NCBI RefSeq assembly: GCF_025506335.1
Contig: NZ_JANZYO010000002.1
Coordinates: 1-64,000 of the forward strand
DNA length: 64,000 nt
Origin: Mumia quercus
GTDB lineage: Bacteria > Actinomycetota > Actinomycetes > Propionibacteriales > Nocardioidaceae
Direction of reading: 5' to 3'
The translations under genes and the position numbers were made by a program. The notes beneath the pieces were generated by a model. That model worked only from the letters and a program-made list of their open reading frames with translations, was not told where the DNA came from and did no database searches. Positions 1-8,318 of the stretch are shown piece after piece. How positions within the stretch are numbered: the first letter of the stretch is position 1; each line of letters begins with the position of its first letter.

Positions 1-1223
1 CGCACCCGGAACTTCTTGGTGGCCTTCGGGCTCCAGCCCTTCGCCGTCTTCGCCCGCACCGTCACCGTGAGCTTCCCCCGCCGCAACGACGACCGCTTCA
101 CCGTGTACGACCGCCGACCCGGCTTCAACGTCACCTTCTTGAGCACCTTCGAACCCTTACGGATCACCACCCGGTACGACCGCACCGCACGCCCACCATC
201 ATCAGCAGGCTTCTTCCACCGCACCGTCCGCTTCTTCGCCCCAGCCTTCCCCGACACCCGCACCGACCGCACCACCGACGGCCGCCTCGGGAACAACGTC
301 CGATAGATCCCGACGGTCGTCTCGGTCCGCTTCGTGACCATGTCGCCGCGGGCGTTCACCGCGAGGAGTGCCCACGAGACGGGGTACGCGCTGTCATAGC
401 TCAGTGTGCGGATCGGCGCGACGTTGCCGTACGAGGTCGACGAGAAGGCCTTGATCGCGTCGACGTGCTCGTCTCCGACGTACACGCGATTCTTGGAGTC
501 GACGTCGAGGTTGTCGATCCAGCTCAGTCCCGTACGCGATCCCGCGACCATCGCCGCAGGTGCCGTCGCACCCGTGGCTCCCCGCGCGTACACGAGCAGC
601 CTCGCCTCGTCGGCTACCCAGAGGCGCCCGTCGCTCGTGAAGGCCACGTCACGGGCCTCCACGGGGAGATGCGCACCCGCCCCTGCGAGGACCTGGGACG
701 GCGTCGCGCTGCCCGCCGCGCCAGGCGCGTACACACGCACCGCGGACTCCCCCGCGACGGCGACGTGGCCGGCCACGCTCACTCCGAGGCGGGTCCACTC
801 GCCAGGGACGACGAGCGTCCGCAGCGCCGCTCCCTTCCCGCCAGGCCGAAGGACGGTGACCTTCGAGGTACCCGTCGTTGGCCCGTGCGGATCGAGGATG
901 TACAGGCGCCCTCCACCGTCCAGCGCGATGTCGGTCGCCGCCTCGGTCGTCGGATAGCGGAGCTTACGGACCGGCTTCGCCTTCTTGCCGTCGGCGCGGG
1001 GCCCGAAGACATCGATCCGCCACCCGCCGTGCCGCAGCGCGTACACCGTCCCGTCGTCCGCGATCTCCAGGGCCAGCGACGGAGCGAACTCGTCGTCAGC
1101 AAGCGTGCGATCGGGTGTGTAGCCCACGGTGTCCGCGGACGCGGCTCCTGAGCCGGCCAGGACGAGCCCTCCGGCAGCCATCACGGCCGCTGCGGTCAAC
1201 GCTACGGTGCTTCTGATGCGCAT
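1..1223 (-). CDS. propA: secreted beta-propeller protein with C-terminal Fn3-like domain (3' end cut by window edge)
   Basis: The reading frame is open from an ATG at 1223 to the window edge; only the last arginine codon and stop are missing, judging from the paralogue next door. About 407 residues are visible. It has a Sec signal peptide (basic start, hydrophobic stretch to about residue 25, ASA-D cleavage), then a propeller built from ~45-residue repeats with motifs such as GRLYILD, VYAPGA and NRVYVGD (NHL/SMP-30-like). The last ~100 residues form a basic fibronectin-III-like domain starting near RSVRVSGKAG. A ribosome site AAAGGAG lies 8 nt before the start. Its last 309 bases are almost identical to propB. 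It lies 29 bp after propB on the same strand, so cotranscription is likely. No catalytic residues are recognised; binding at the cell surface is an inference. Confidence 0.8.
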   Translation of the reverse strand, partial: MRIRSTVALTAAAVMAAGGLVLAGSGAASADTVGYTPDRTLADDEFAPSLALEIADDGTVYALRHGGWRIDVFGPRADGKKAKPVRKLRYPTTEAATDIALDGGGRLYILDPHGPTTGTSKVTVLRPGGKGAALRTLVVPGEWTRLGVSVAGHVAVAGESAVRVYAPGAAGSATPSQVLAGAGAHLPVEARDVAFTSDGRLWVADEARLLVYARGATGATAPAAMVAGSRTGLSWIDNLDVDSKNRVYVGDEHVDAIKAFSSTSYGNVAPIRTLSYDSAYPVSWALLAVNARGDMVTKRTETTVGIYRTLFPRRPSVVRSVRVSGKAGAKKRTVRWKKPADDGGRAVRSYRVVIRKGSKVLKKVTLKPGRRSYTVKRSSLRRGKLTVTVRAKTAKGWSPKATKKFRV

Positions 1224-1252
1224 TCCTGCGCTCCTTTCGAGGTGGCTCATGG

Positions 1253-2494
1253 TCATCGCACCCGGAACTTCTTGGTGGCCTTCGGGCTCCAGCCCTTCGC
1301 CGTCTTCGCCCGCACCGTCACCGTGAGCTTCCCCCGCCGCAACGACGACCGCTTCACCGTGTACGACCGCCGACCCGGCTTCAACGTCACCTTCTTGAGC
1401 ACCTTCGAACCCTTACGGATCACCACCCGGTACGACCGCACCGCACGCCCACCATCATCAGCAGGCTTCTTCCACCGCACCGTCCGCTTCTTCGCCCCAG
1501 CCTTGCCCGACACCCGCACCGACCGCACCACCGACGGCCGCCTCGGGAACAACGTCCGATAGATCTGCAGTCGCGGCGGACCCTCATCAGGCGCCCCGAC
1601 GATCAGGTCGCCGCGGGCGTTGACGGCGACCGGCTCCGAAAAACCCCAGTCCGGATACGCGAGCTTGCGGACCGGCGCCACGTCCCCGTAGACGTTCGGC
1701 GCGAACGCGGCGATGTCCCCATACGCGTCGATGACGTAGACCCGGCCCCGACCGTCGAGGTCGATCTGCGGGCGCACGATGTCATCGTTGAGCCGAGTCC
1801 GTACTCCGGCGATCGTGCCGACCGGTGGTGTGTTGCCGTCTGCGCCACGCGCGAACGCGACGAGACGCTTGTCGATCCCCGCCCAGACCCGACCGTCGCC
1901 GCCGAACCCGACGTCACGGATCTTGGTGGGCAGACGCGTGGCCGCCCCGGTGATCACCTGCGATGGCTCCGCGGTGCCCGAGGCTCCCGGCGGATAGACA
2001 CGCAGGGCCGAGGTGCCCGCCAGAGCGATGTGCCCGGCAGGTCCCACGCCGAGCGCTGTCCACGTCCCAGGGACTACCAGCCTCCTGAGGGGATTCCCCT
2101 TCCCTCGCGGCGGGAGCACGGTGACCCTCGAGGTGCCTGGAGTCGGGCCCTTCGGCTCGAGGACGTAGACGAGTCCCTTGCCGTCCACCGACACGTCGGT
2201 GGCTCCCGCAAAGACCCCTCTCACCTCGCGGACAGGCTTGGTCTTCCTTCCGTCGGCCCGTGGCCCGAACACCCGCAGCTGCTCACCGAACCTGTTCAGG
2301 ACGTACGCCGTCCCGTCGTCAGCGATCTCGAGCGCTTCGGCCGCGTTGCCGTCGCCGTGATAGTCCGGCAGCGTCCGCTCGTGCGGGTAGGTCACCGTGT
2401 CCGCCGCCGCCGGCGCGGCACCGACCGTGGCGAGACCGCCCACGACCAGTGCCGCACCCGCGAGTGGCGCGACGATCCGCGTCATCTGTGCCAT
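1253..2494 (-). CDS. propB: secreted beta-propeller protein with C-terminal Fn3-like domain
   Basis: The protein has 413 residues: a signal peptide to about residue 31 (ending PAAADTV), NHL-like repeats (GTAYVLNRFG, GLVYVLEPKG, GRVYVIDAYG) and a basic C-terminal Fn3-like domain ending KKFRVR. The second Met (residue 4, MTRIV) is an equally good start; neither has a strong ribosome site. It is the closest relative of propA: the Fn3-coding segment differs by one base in 309. It lies between the propA gene and the remnant pseudogene, all on the minus strand with gaps under 30 bp. The propeller parts of propA and propB are clearly more diverged than the tails, so the tail was recently copied or converted. 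Function is unknown. Confidence 0.85.
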   Translation of the reverse strand: MAQMTRIVAPLAGAALVVGGLATVGAAPAAADTVTYPHERTLPDYHGDGNAAEALEIADDGTAYVLNRFGEQLRVFGPRADGRKTKPVREVRGVFAGATDVSVDGKGLVYVLEPKGPTPGTSRVTVLPPRGKGNPLRRLVVPGTWTALGVGPAGHIALAGTSALRVYPPGASGTAEPSQVITGAATRLPTKIRDVGFGGDGRVWAGIDKRLVAFARGADGNTPPVGTIAGVRTRLNDDIVRPQIDLDGRGRVYVIDAYGDIAAFAPNVYGDVAPVRKLAYPDWGFSEPVAVNARGDLIVGAPDEGPPRLQIYRTLFPRRPSVVRSVRVSGKAGAKKRTVRWKKPADDGGRAVRSYRVVIRKGSKVLKKVTLKPGRRSYTVKRSSLRRGKLTVTVRAKTAKGWSPKATKKFRVR

Positions 2495-2520
2495 GCCGGG
2501 ACGCTATCGACGTCCGGGGG

Positions 2521-2678
2521 TCACCGGACGCGGAACTTCTTGACCACCTTCGGGCTCCAGCCGTGATGTTCTTCGCGCGGACGGTCGCGCTCGCGACCCC
2601 GGCACCTGCCATCGTCACACCGCCGGCGACGAGCACGATGCTCCCCGCTGCGGCGATCGATCGTTTCGTCCTCCTCAT
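2521..2678 (-). pseudogene. Collapsed remnant of a ninth propeller-family gene
   Basis: An ATG at 2678 opens a convincing signal peptide (MRRTKRSIAAAGS, then a hydrophobic run ending GVASA). It joins directly to the family's C-terminal signature TVRAKN. One missing base later, in another frame, the stretch 2560-2521 reads GWSPKVVKKFRVR followed by a stop, exactly the tail of propB/propC. The whole propeller and most of the Fn3 domain are therefore gone, leaving signal peptide plus tail with a frameshift. The sequence fits between propB (26 bp away) and propC (5 bp away). This is direct evidence of past internal deletion in the array. A short signal-peptide peptide could still be translated. 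Confidence 0.8.
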
Positions 2679-2683
2679 TCCCC

Positions 2684-3859
2684 CTATCGCACCCTGAACG
2701 AGCGCACGACCTTCGGGCTCCAGCCCATCGCTGTCTTCGCGCGCACCGTGACCGTGAGCTTCCCGCGCCGCAACGCCGAGCGCTTCACGGTGTAGGACCG
2801 CTGACGAGGCCCCAGCTTCTTCACCTTCAGTACCTTCGAGCCCTTGCGAATCACGATCCCGTACCGGCGCACGTCGCGACCGCCGTCGTACGACGGCTTC
2901 TTCCACCGGACGGTGCGGCGCGCCGCAGCGGCCTTGCCGGTGACGCGCACCGCCCGCACCTTCGAGGCACGTGTCGGGAACATCGTCCGGTAGATCCGGA
3001 CCGCGTTGGCGCCCACAGGGACGACGATGTCGCCACGGGGACCCACGTCCTCGCCGCGCTGATACTCCGGCCGCGTCCTCGGGGGGATGGTGAGCGTACG
3101 CAGCGGCGCCACGTTGCCGTTCGCCGACGGCGCGAACACGCTCATCCGCGAGCCACCACCCGAGTACTGGCTGACGTAGACCCGCCCGGCCGCATCGACG
3201 TCGAGCTCGACACGCTCACCGAGCCCGGTCCGAGGACCGGTGACGCGACGGTCGGGAGTCGCGCTCCCTCGCGCCCCGGGCGCGTACGACAGCAGCGTGT
3301 GGGGCGACGCTCCTGCCACCCAGAGGCGGCCGTCGCCGCTGAGGGCCAGCTCGAGCGAACCCTCGGACGCCTCCGCCGGCACGTCGATCACCCGGGCGGG
3401 CGTCGCACGGCCGCGGGCAGTCCGCGAGTAGACCTGGACCCTGTAATCACCACCGAGGGTGGTCGCGATCTCTCCGGACGGGGAGAAGGCGATCGAGGTC
3501 TTGTCGTCTCGGAGCTCCAGTGCCCGCAGCGGTTTGGGCGACGTCGCGCCGTGCGGGTAGACCTTGATGAGGGTGTCGACGTCCCGCTCCCCCGCTGACA
3601 GGGCGTAGAGGCGACCCGCTGCATCAGTCGCAAGCGCATCGAGGACATCGACGTACACGGTGGGCTTCTGCACCCGCACCGGCCGGGCGTTCCCGCGTGC
3701 ACCGGGCCCGAAGACACGGATGGTCGGCGGGTCCGTCGCCCGCAGCACGTACGTCGTGCCGTCCGGCCCGACCGCGAGCCCCGCAGGGCTGCCGACCTTC
3801 GCCCGGTCGCCGGCGGTGGCGACCGCGGTCGTCGCGGCCAGCATTCGTCGTCTGCTCAT
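2684..3859 (-). CDS. propC: beta-propeller protein with Fn3-like domain and shortened signal region
   Basis: The protein has 391 residues. It has the family propeller (GRLYALSAGE, GRLWVAGAS, GRVYVSQYSG) and basic Fn3-like tail ending GWSPKVVRSFRVR. The N-terminus is unlike its neighbours: after MSRRRMLAATTAVATA it runs straight into the first repeat, so the hydrophobic segment is only about ten residues and the usual leader (DTV..PERTI) is absent. No strong ribosome site precedes either Met1 or Met6. It may be poorly secreted, use a different start, or have lost part of its signal peptide. It is probably the first gene of the propC-pseudogene-propB-propA unit, since a channel gene lies upstream. 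Confidence 0.78.
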   Translation of the reverse strand: MSRRRMLAATTAVATAGDRAKVGSPAGLAVGPDGTTYVLRATDPPTIRVFGPGARGNARPVRVQKPTVYVDVLDALATDAAGRLYALSAGERDVDTLIKVYPHGATSPKPLRALELRDDKTSIAFSPSGEIATTLGGDYRVQVYSRTARGRATPARVIDVPAEASEGSLELALSGDGRLWVAGASPHTLLSYAPGARGSATPDRRVTGPRTGLGERVELDVDAAGRVYVSQYSGGGSRMSVFAPSANGNVAPLRTLTIPPRTRPEYQRGEDVGPRGDIVVPVGANAVRIYRTMFPTRASKVRAVRVTGKAAAARRTVRWKKPSYDGGRDVRRYGIVIRKGSKVLKVKKLGPRQRSYTVKRSALRRGKLTVTVRAKTAMGWSPKVVRSFRVR

Positions 3860-3943
3860 GAGTGTGTTCCAGTCTGTGTGGATCCGCTGCGATGCGGAGG
3901 GGCCGTTGAGTGGTGCGTGCTCATCGGCCCAGAGGAGCCCTGG

Positions 3944-4591
3944 TCAGGCGTCGCGACGGCGCTTGGTCACGCCCGAGACCGCAAGAGCGACGACGGTCAC
4001 CAGGTAGACCTGGCCGATCAGCGCCTCGAACGCGGCGAGCATCTTGCCCGTGTCGGTCGCGGGGGTCAGATCCCCGAAGCCGGTCGTCGTGATGGTGACG
4101 AAGCTGAAGTAGAAGTAGTCGACGCCGTCGTGGACGTCGGGCGTCTGTGCGAAGAAGACGCCGTCCCAGGCGCCCATGAAGGCATACAGCCCCGAGAACG
4201 CGTACCCCAAGAGCAGGTAGACGACGATGACACCGAGCACGATGTGCACGTCGAGCGACGGGTCGCGGACGAGGTGCGCACCGATCGTCGCGATCGTCGC
4301 CAGGCACAGCACGACCACGATCGCCGAGTACGCCATGGTCGCCGCGCGATCCTGCGCCACCTGGGCGACCGCACTCGCGACGATCCCCAGCACCACCAGG
4401 ACGCTCGAGGCAAGGACCACCGGGCGCCGGGCGCCCGACGTGCGCTGGGCGAAGAGCAGCGCCGCGCCCAGGAGCGCCGCGACGAGCGGCCGCAGCCACG
4501 GGTTGTCCACCGGGACCAAGAGCACCACGACGGCCAGCAGGATCAGCAGGATCCCGTACCGGTCCCGACGTGGTGCCCTCTGGTCGTCCAC
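3944..4591 (-). CDS. Two-TM-pore potassium channel-like membrane protein
   Basis: This is a 215-residue integral membrane protein with a GTG start. Hydrophobic segments lie near residues 13-28, 34-48, 58-80, 86-106 and 116-138, then a pore loop and a last helix around 184-205. The selectivity filter reads TTTGFGD at 168-174, the form of K+ channel filter (TXGYG/TXGFG) in the Ion_trans_2 family, so K+ passage is the expected role. The first helices resemble small actinobacterial ion channel proteins without a cytosolic RCK domain; the C-terminus is only a short basic tail. It sits inside the propeller array on the same strand, with no visible reason for the link. Its upstream gap to propD is 52 bp. 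Confidence 0.82.
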   Translation of the reverse strand: MDDQRAPRRDRYGILLILLAVVVLLVPVDNPWLRPLVAALLGAALLFAQRTSGARRPVVLASSVLVVLGIVASAVAQVAQDRAATMAYSAIVVVLCLATIATIGAHLVRDPSLDVHIVLGVIVVYLLLGYAFSGLYAFMGAWDGVFFAQTPDVHDGVDYFYFSFVTITTTGFGDLTPATDTGKMLAAFEALIGQVYLVTVVALAVSGVTKRRRDA

Positions 4592-4643
4592 GACACGTGA
4601 GCCTAGGGGTCAACATGCTGCGCCGCAGAAGCATTGCCGTGGC

Positions 4644-5570
4644 CTATCGGATCAGCCGGGGATAAATGACGATCCGGTTCTTGTACGCCGAGACGGCGAC
4701 CTTGCCCGTGCGGCTGACCGAGAGCCCGTTGATCGATCCGTGTCGCGCGTTGCTGACGACGCGCAGTGGCGTTGTCTCGCCTGACGCGGTACGGGGCAGG
4801 ACGTAGACGTGGCCCCAGTGGAGGCTGACGTACGCGCGGCCGGCGCGGTCGAAGTCCAGCACCTCCGGCTCCCACAGACTCGGCCACTCGCCGGTGATCT
4901 TCCGCTCCGGCGCGACATCACCCTTAGCGCCCGGTGCGAACACCGTGATGAACTCGCCTTCGCCGAAGGTCGCCCAAATCCGGCGGTCGACGTTCATCTT
5001 GGCATCGATCCTGCCGACCAGCTCCGTCTTCGGACCGGCGATCTCCCGCAACGGCTGGGCGTCGCCCGCTGCCGAGCGCCGGTAGATCCTGAGGAAACCC
5101 CATCCCACGACCAGCATGCGCTTGTGGGGCGTCATCGACACCGAGCCGATGTACGCCCCGGTGCGCAGGACACGGATCGGCCGGACGTTGCCCCGCGCCC
5201 GCTTGCCGAAGACGAGAACCCGTTTGTTGCCGTTGGCGACGTACAGACGGCCATCACTGTCACGTGCAATGCTGCGTGGCTGGAACAGGCGCGTGCGCTT
5301 GCCTGCGATCCGGTAGAGCGGCCGCGCGTTTCCGCGGGCCTTCGCACCGTAAACGACGATGCGGTTGCGGGCGAAGTCCGTGACGTACGTCCGCCCGGAG
5401 GTCGACAGGTGGACCGCGCGGAAGTCCTTGGCGCCAGCCTTCGCGCCCTTGATCGTGCGTTCCGGTCGCACGTCGACTGGGTCGGTCGGTGCGGCCTCGG
5501 CGGGGCTGCTGACGAGCAGCCCACCTGTGAGTGCGGCTACGGCGACCAGGCCGCTGGTCTGACGCTTCAT
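4644..5570 (-). CDS. propD: secreted beta-propeller protein without the Fn3-like tail
   Basis: The protein has 308 residues from the ATG at 5570, chosen because a good ribosome site (CAGGGGGAA) precedes it and a signal peptide follows (MKRQTSG, hydrophobic core, AEAAPTD). Repeats such as GRTYVTDFARN, GRLYVANGNK and GRAYVSLHWG mark the same propeller family as its neighbours. It stops at IYPRLIR, just where the other members continue into the Fn3-like domain, so it is a propeller-only version. Either the tail was lost here or this is the ancestral form. It is followed by the channel gene and preceded by propE, 94 bp upstream, all minus strand. Confidence 0.82.
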   Translation of the reverse strand: MKRQTSGLVAVAALTGGLLVSSPAEAAPTDPVDVRPERTIKGAKAGAKDFRAVHLSTSGRTYVTDFARNRIVVYGAKARGNARPLYRIAGKRTRLFQPRSIARDSDGRLYVANGNKRVLVFGKRARGNVRPIRVLRTGAYIGSVSMTPHKRMLVVGWGFLRIYRRSAAGDAQPLREIAGPKTELVGRIDAKMNVDRRIWATFGEGEFITVFAPGAKGDVAPERKITGEWPSLWEPEVLDFDRAGRAYVSLHWGHVYVLPRTASGETTPLRVVSNARHGSINGLSVSRTGKVAVSAYKNRIVIYPRLIR

Positions 5571-5664
5571 CACGGTTCCCCCTGAGTTCGGATGTCGAAT
5601 CCAGGGAGTCTCAGCCGCATGCTCCGAGCCGATCAACACCTTTCGACAGGCCTCAAAAGGCCCG

Positions 5665-6909
5665 CTACTTCCGCACGCGGAACGCCTTCTTCGCGGACGG
5701 GCCGTAGCCCTTGGCGTTCTTGGCCCTCACGAAGACGGTGAGCTTGCCATTGCGAAGCTTGGCGCGCTTGAGCGTGTACGACCGCCTGGTCGCCCCGAGA
5801 TCGCGGCGCAGCAGCGTCTTGCCGCCCTTCTTGACGACGAGCCGGTAGCCGGTGATCCGTGCGCCTCCGTTGCTCGACGGCGCCTTCCACGAGACCTTCC
5901 GCGACTTCGCGGCCCGCTTCCCGGAGACCTTCAGGGCGCGCGGCTTGCCCGGGACCTTCACCGTCGGCTTCGGCTTCGGCGGCGCGGGCAAGCTCAGGGG
6001 GCCGAACGTGCTGACAGTGCCGCGCACGTAGCTCGCCACCACGACCTCGCCGCCCGCCCCGACCGCGACGCTCACCGGGAACTCGATGCCCGTCCGCGGC
6101 CCGCGCAGCACGGCGATCGGCGCGACGTCCCCGTACGCGCCGGGGGCGAAGACCTTGACGTCGTGGCCCGTGTAGTCGCTCACGTAGACCCGGCCGGCGG
6201 CATCGAGCGCCACGTCGGTCGGCTGCTGCAGCCCCGTACGCGCGCCCGCGATCCGGCGGGTCACGGTCCCGGCGCCTGCGGGGTCCTGCACCATCCGGAC
6301 CTCGCGCGCCGCCGCGGCGGCCGCCCAGAGGCGACCGGTCCTGTCGACCTCGAGGCCTCGCAGGCCCGACCCGCCGGCCATGGTGAGCGTCCCGTCGACG
6401 ATCTCGTCGCCGGGCGCGAACCGCTCGATCGTGTGCTCGCGGTCCCCCACGTACGCGGTGCCGTCCGGCGAGACCGCGATCCCGACGCCCTCACCCTTCA
6501 GCGCAAGGGTCCGTACGGGCACGGCGCCACCGTCGGCGCCGGCCGCGAAGACCCGCGCCCCGCTCGCGAACGTGCTCACGTACGCGCGCGTGCTGCCGTC
6601 GAGCGCGATCCCGAACGGGCCGGACGGGAAGCCGGTCACGCGCCGGATCGGTGTCGCCTCACCCTGTGCCCCCTTCGCGAACACCGCGTACGCGAACCCC
6701 GCCGTGGTCACGTAAGTCTCCCCTGCTGCCGAGACAGCCACGCCTTGCGGTGACGCGACGCCGGTGACCGTGCGCAGCGGGGTGACGTCATGAACGGCGG
6801 GCGCCGCGGTTGCCGACGGTGGCGCGGCCAGCACGGCGGCGGCCAGTCCGAGCGCGGTGACGGTGCCGAGCGCGCGGGTGCGTGTGGGGCGGGACGGGGC
6901 GAGACGCAT
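5665..6909 (-). CDS. propE: secreted beta-propeller protein with C-terminal Fn3-like domain
   Basis: The protein has 414 residues from the ATG at 6909, which has an AGGAGGG ribosome site and opens a signal peptide cut near TATAAP. Propeller repeats include GETYVTTAG, GRLWAAAAA and GRVYVSDYTG, each followed by a KVFAPGAYGD-type strand. A proline/lysine linker (about residues 308-320) leads to the basic Fn3-like domain, ending KKAFRVRK. propE to propH share the linker form KVPGKPRALKVSGK and the final lysine, which separates them from propA-propC. The ribosome site lies in one arm of a 12-bp perfect hairpin (6912-6960). Function is unknown. Confidence 0.85.
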   Translation of the reverse strand: MRLAPSRPTRTRALGTVTALGLAAAVLAAPPSATAAPAVHDVTPLRTVTGVASPQGVAVSAAGETYVTTAGFAYAVFAKGAQGEATPIRRVTGFPSGPFGIALDGSTRAYVSTFASGARVFAAGADGGAVPVRTLALKGEGVGIAVSPDGTAYVGDREHTIERFAPGDEIVDGTLTMAGGSGLRGLEVDRTGRLWAAAAAAREVRMVQDPAGAGTVTRRIAGARTGLQQPTDVALDAAGRVYVSDYTGHDVKVFAPGAYGDVAPIAVLRGPRTGIEFPVSVAVGAGGEVVVASYVRGTVSTFGPLSLPAPPKPKPTVKVPGKPRALKVSGKRAAKSRKVSWKAPSSNGGARITGYRLVVKKGGKTLLRRDLGATRRSYTLKRAKLRNGKLTVFVRAKNAKGYGPSAKKAFRVRK

Positions 6910-6911
6910 GA

Positions 6912-6960
6912 GGCCCTCCTCGGGTGAGCGTGCACGAGTCACGATCCACCGAGGAGGGCC
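6912..6960 (-). promoter_or_regulatory. Hairpin enclosing the propE ribosome binding site
   Basis: On the message strand GGCCCTCCTCGG (6960-6949) pairs perfectly with CCGAGGAGGGCC (6923-6912), a 12-bp stem with a 25-nt loop. The second arm contains the Shine-Dalgarno AGGAGGG, and the start codon follows two bases later. This could block translation until melted. It could also act as a terminator for propF. A separate 6-bp stem (6968-6986) lies just after the propF stop. Confidence 0.55.
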
Positions 6961-6997
6961 CACAGGGCGCCGGCATTGCACCGGCGTTGTTCACGAC

Positions 6998-8257
6998 CTA
7001 CTTGCGGACGCGGAACGACTTCTTCGCGTTCTTGCCGAAGCCCTTCTTGTTCTTCGCCTTGAGGTAGACCGTGTTCTTGCCGTTGCGCAGCTTGGCGCGC
7101 TTGATCTTGTACGACCGCTTGCTCGCGCCGAGGTTCTTCCTGAGCAGGACCCGGTTGCCCTTCTTGACCACCAGCCGGTAACCGGTGATCCTGGCGCCTC
7201 CGTTGTTGGCCGGCGGCCTCCACGAGACCCGCCGCGTCTTGGCACGTGCCTTGCCGGACACCTTGACGGCCCGCGGCTTGCCCGGGACCTTCACGGCAGG
7301 CTTCGGCGGAGCGAACAGCGGCGCGAACGAGGAGATGTCGTTGCCGCCGTAGTCGGCGACGACGAGCGTCCCGTTCGGCGTGACCGAGATACCGGCGGGC
7401 AGCGTCAGGGCTGCCGCAGGGCCACCGAGCACCTTGATCGGCGCGACGTCACCGTTCGCGTTGGCCGCGAAGACCTTCACGTCCTTCGCCACCTCGTCGA
7501 CGACGTACACACGCCCGGACGCGTCGACGTCGACATCGCTCGCGAACTGGATCTGCGTCTGTGCCCCCTTGATCAGGCGCGCGGGCGTCGGGTCGCCGGT
7601 GGCTCCCGGCGAGAACGCGACGACCGAGTCGCCGGAGCCGTTGGCGACCCAGAGGCGGTTCCCCGCATCGACCGCGAGGCCGCGCGCGTTGGTGAGGCGC
7701 GAGCTCGTGATCGTACGCTCAGCGGCAGGCGTGCCCGTCGCCGACAGCGGGAACACCTTGATCGTGGTGGTGCCGTTCGAGACGTTGACCTTGTTGCTCT
7801 TGTCGATCGTGATGCCGAACGGCACGAAGCCGGGGTCGAACTTCGCGTCCGGAGCGACCGGGCCATCGGCCGTCGGGCCGAAGGCGAGCACGCGGTTGGC
7901 TGCCGTCCCCGTCGAGTTGGCGACCCAGGTGAAGCCCGCGCTGTCAGCCGCCACATGACGTGGAGAGACGATCAGCGAGGCCGCGCCGGAGATGCTCCGC
8001 TGCGGCGGTACGTCGCCGTTGGCGTTGGCGGCGAACACGCTCACCGACCCGCCACCGAAGTTGCTGACATGGATCTTGCCGTCGCGGACGTACATGCCGA
8101 GCGGCTGGTTGAGCCCGGTGTTGGTCGGGCCCTTGATCGTACGGACGGGTGCGACGCTGACGTCGTCGGCGGAGGCGCTGGGACCGAGAGCTGCCAGCGT
8201 TCCTGCGATGAGTGCGGTGCCGGCAAGGGCGCCGGTCACGCGGATGGTGTGGTTCAT
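6998..8257 (-). CDS. propF: secreted beta-propeller protein with C-terminal Fn3-like domain
   Basis: The protein has 419 residues. The start has an AAGGGGGAA ribosome site and opens a signal peptide (MNHTIRVTGALAG, cleavage near SASADD). Propeller strands such as GKIHVSNFGG, NRLWVANGSG and GRVYVVDEVA alternate with VFAANANGDV-type strands. The linker KPAVKVPGK leads to the basic Fn3-like domain ending KKSFRVRK. It is a close sister of propG, matching it along the whole length, including the phrases RTIKGPTNTGL, GFTWVA and AERTITSS. The ribosome site lies in a weaker hairpin (8264-8297). Confidence 0.85.
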   Translation of the reverse strand: MNHTIRVTGALAGTALIAGTLAALGPSASADDVSVAPVRTIKGPTNTGLNQPLGMYVRDGKIHVSNFGGGSVSVFAANANGDVPPQRSISGAASLIVSPRHVAADSAGFTWVANSTGTAANRVLAFGPTADGPVAPDAKFDPGFVPFGITIDKSNKVNVSNGTTTIKVFPLSATGTPAAERTITSSRLTNARGLAVDAGNRLWVANGSGDSVVAFSPGATGDPTPARLIKGAQTQIQFASDVDVDASGRVYVVDEVAKDVKVFAANANGDVAPIKVLGGPAAALTLPAGISVTPNGTLVVADYGGNDISSFAPLFAPPKPAVKVPGKPRAVKVSGKARAKTRRVSWRPPANNGGARITGYRLVVKKGNRVLLRKNLGASKRSYKIKRAKLRNGKNTVYLKAKNKKGFGKNAKKSFRVRK

Positions 8258-8263
8258 GGTTTT

Positions 8264-8297
8264 CCCCCTTCGCCGTCCACAGTGGGCACGAAGAGGG
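8264..8297 (-). promoter_or_regulatory. Hairpin enclosing the propF ribosome binding site
   Basis: In the message, CCCTCTTCG (8297-8289) can pair with CGAAGGGGG (8272-8264), nine pairs with one U-G wobble. The second arm is the propF Shine-Dalgarno, ending six bases before the ATG. The loop holds CCACTGTGG, also present in the propG hairpin loop. Confidence 0.4.
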
Positions 8298-8318
8298 TCA
8301 CGCTATGTCTACTTTGTC

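Noticed and set aside
3921-4634. Alternative frame over the K+-channel gene
   Set aside because: It is an Arg/Gly-rich shadow without motifs, while the other frame has membrane helices and a selectivity filter.
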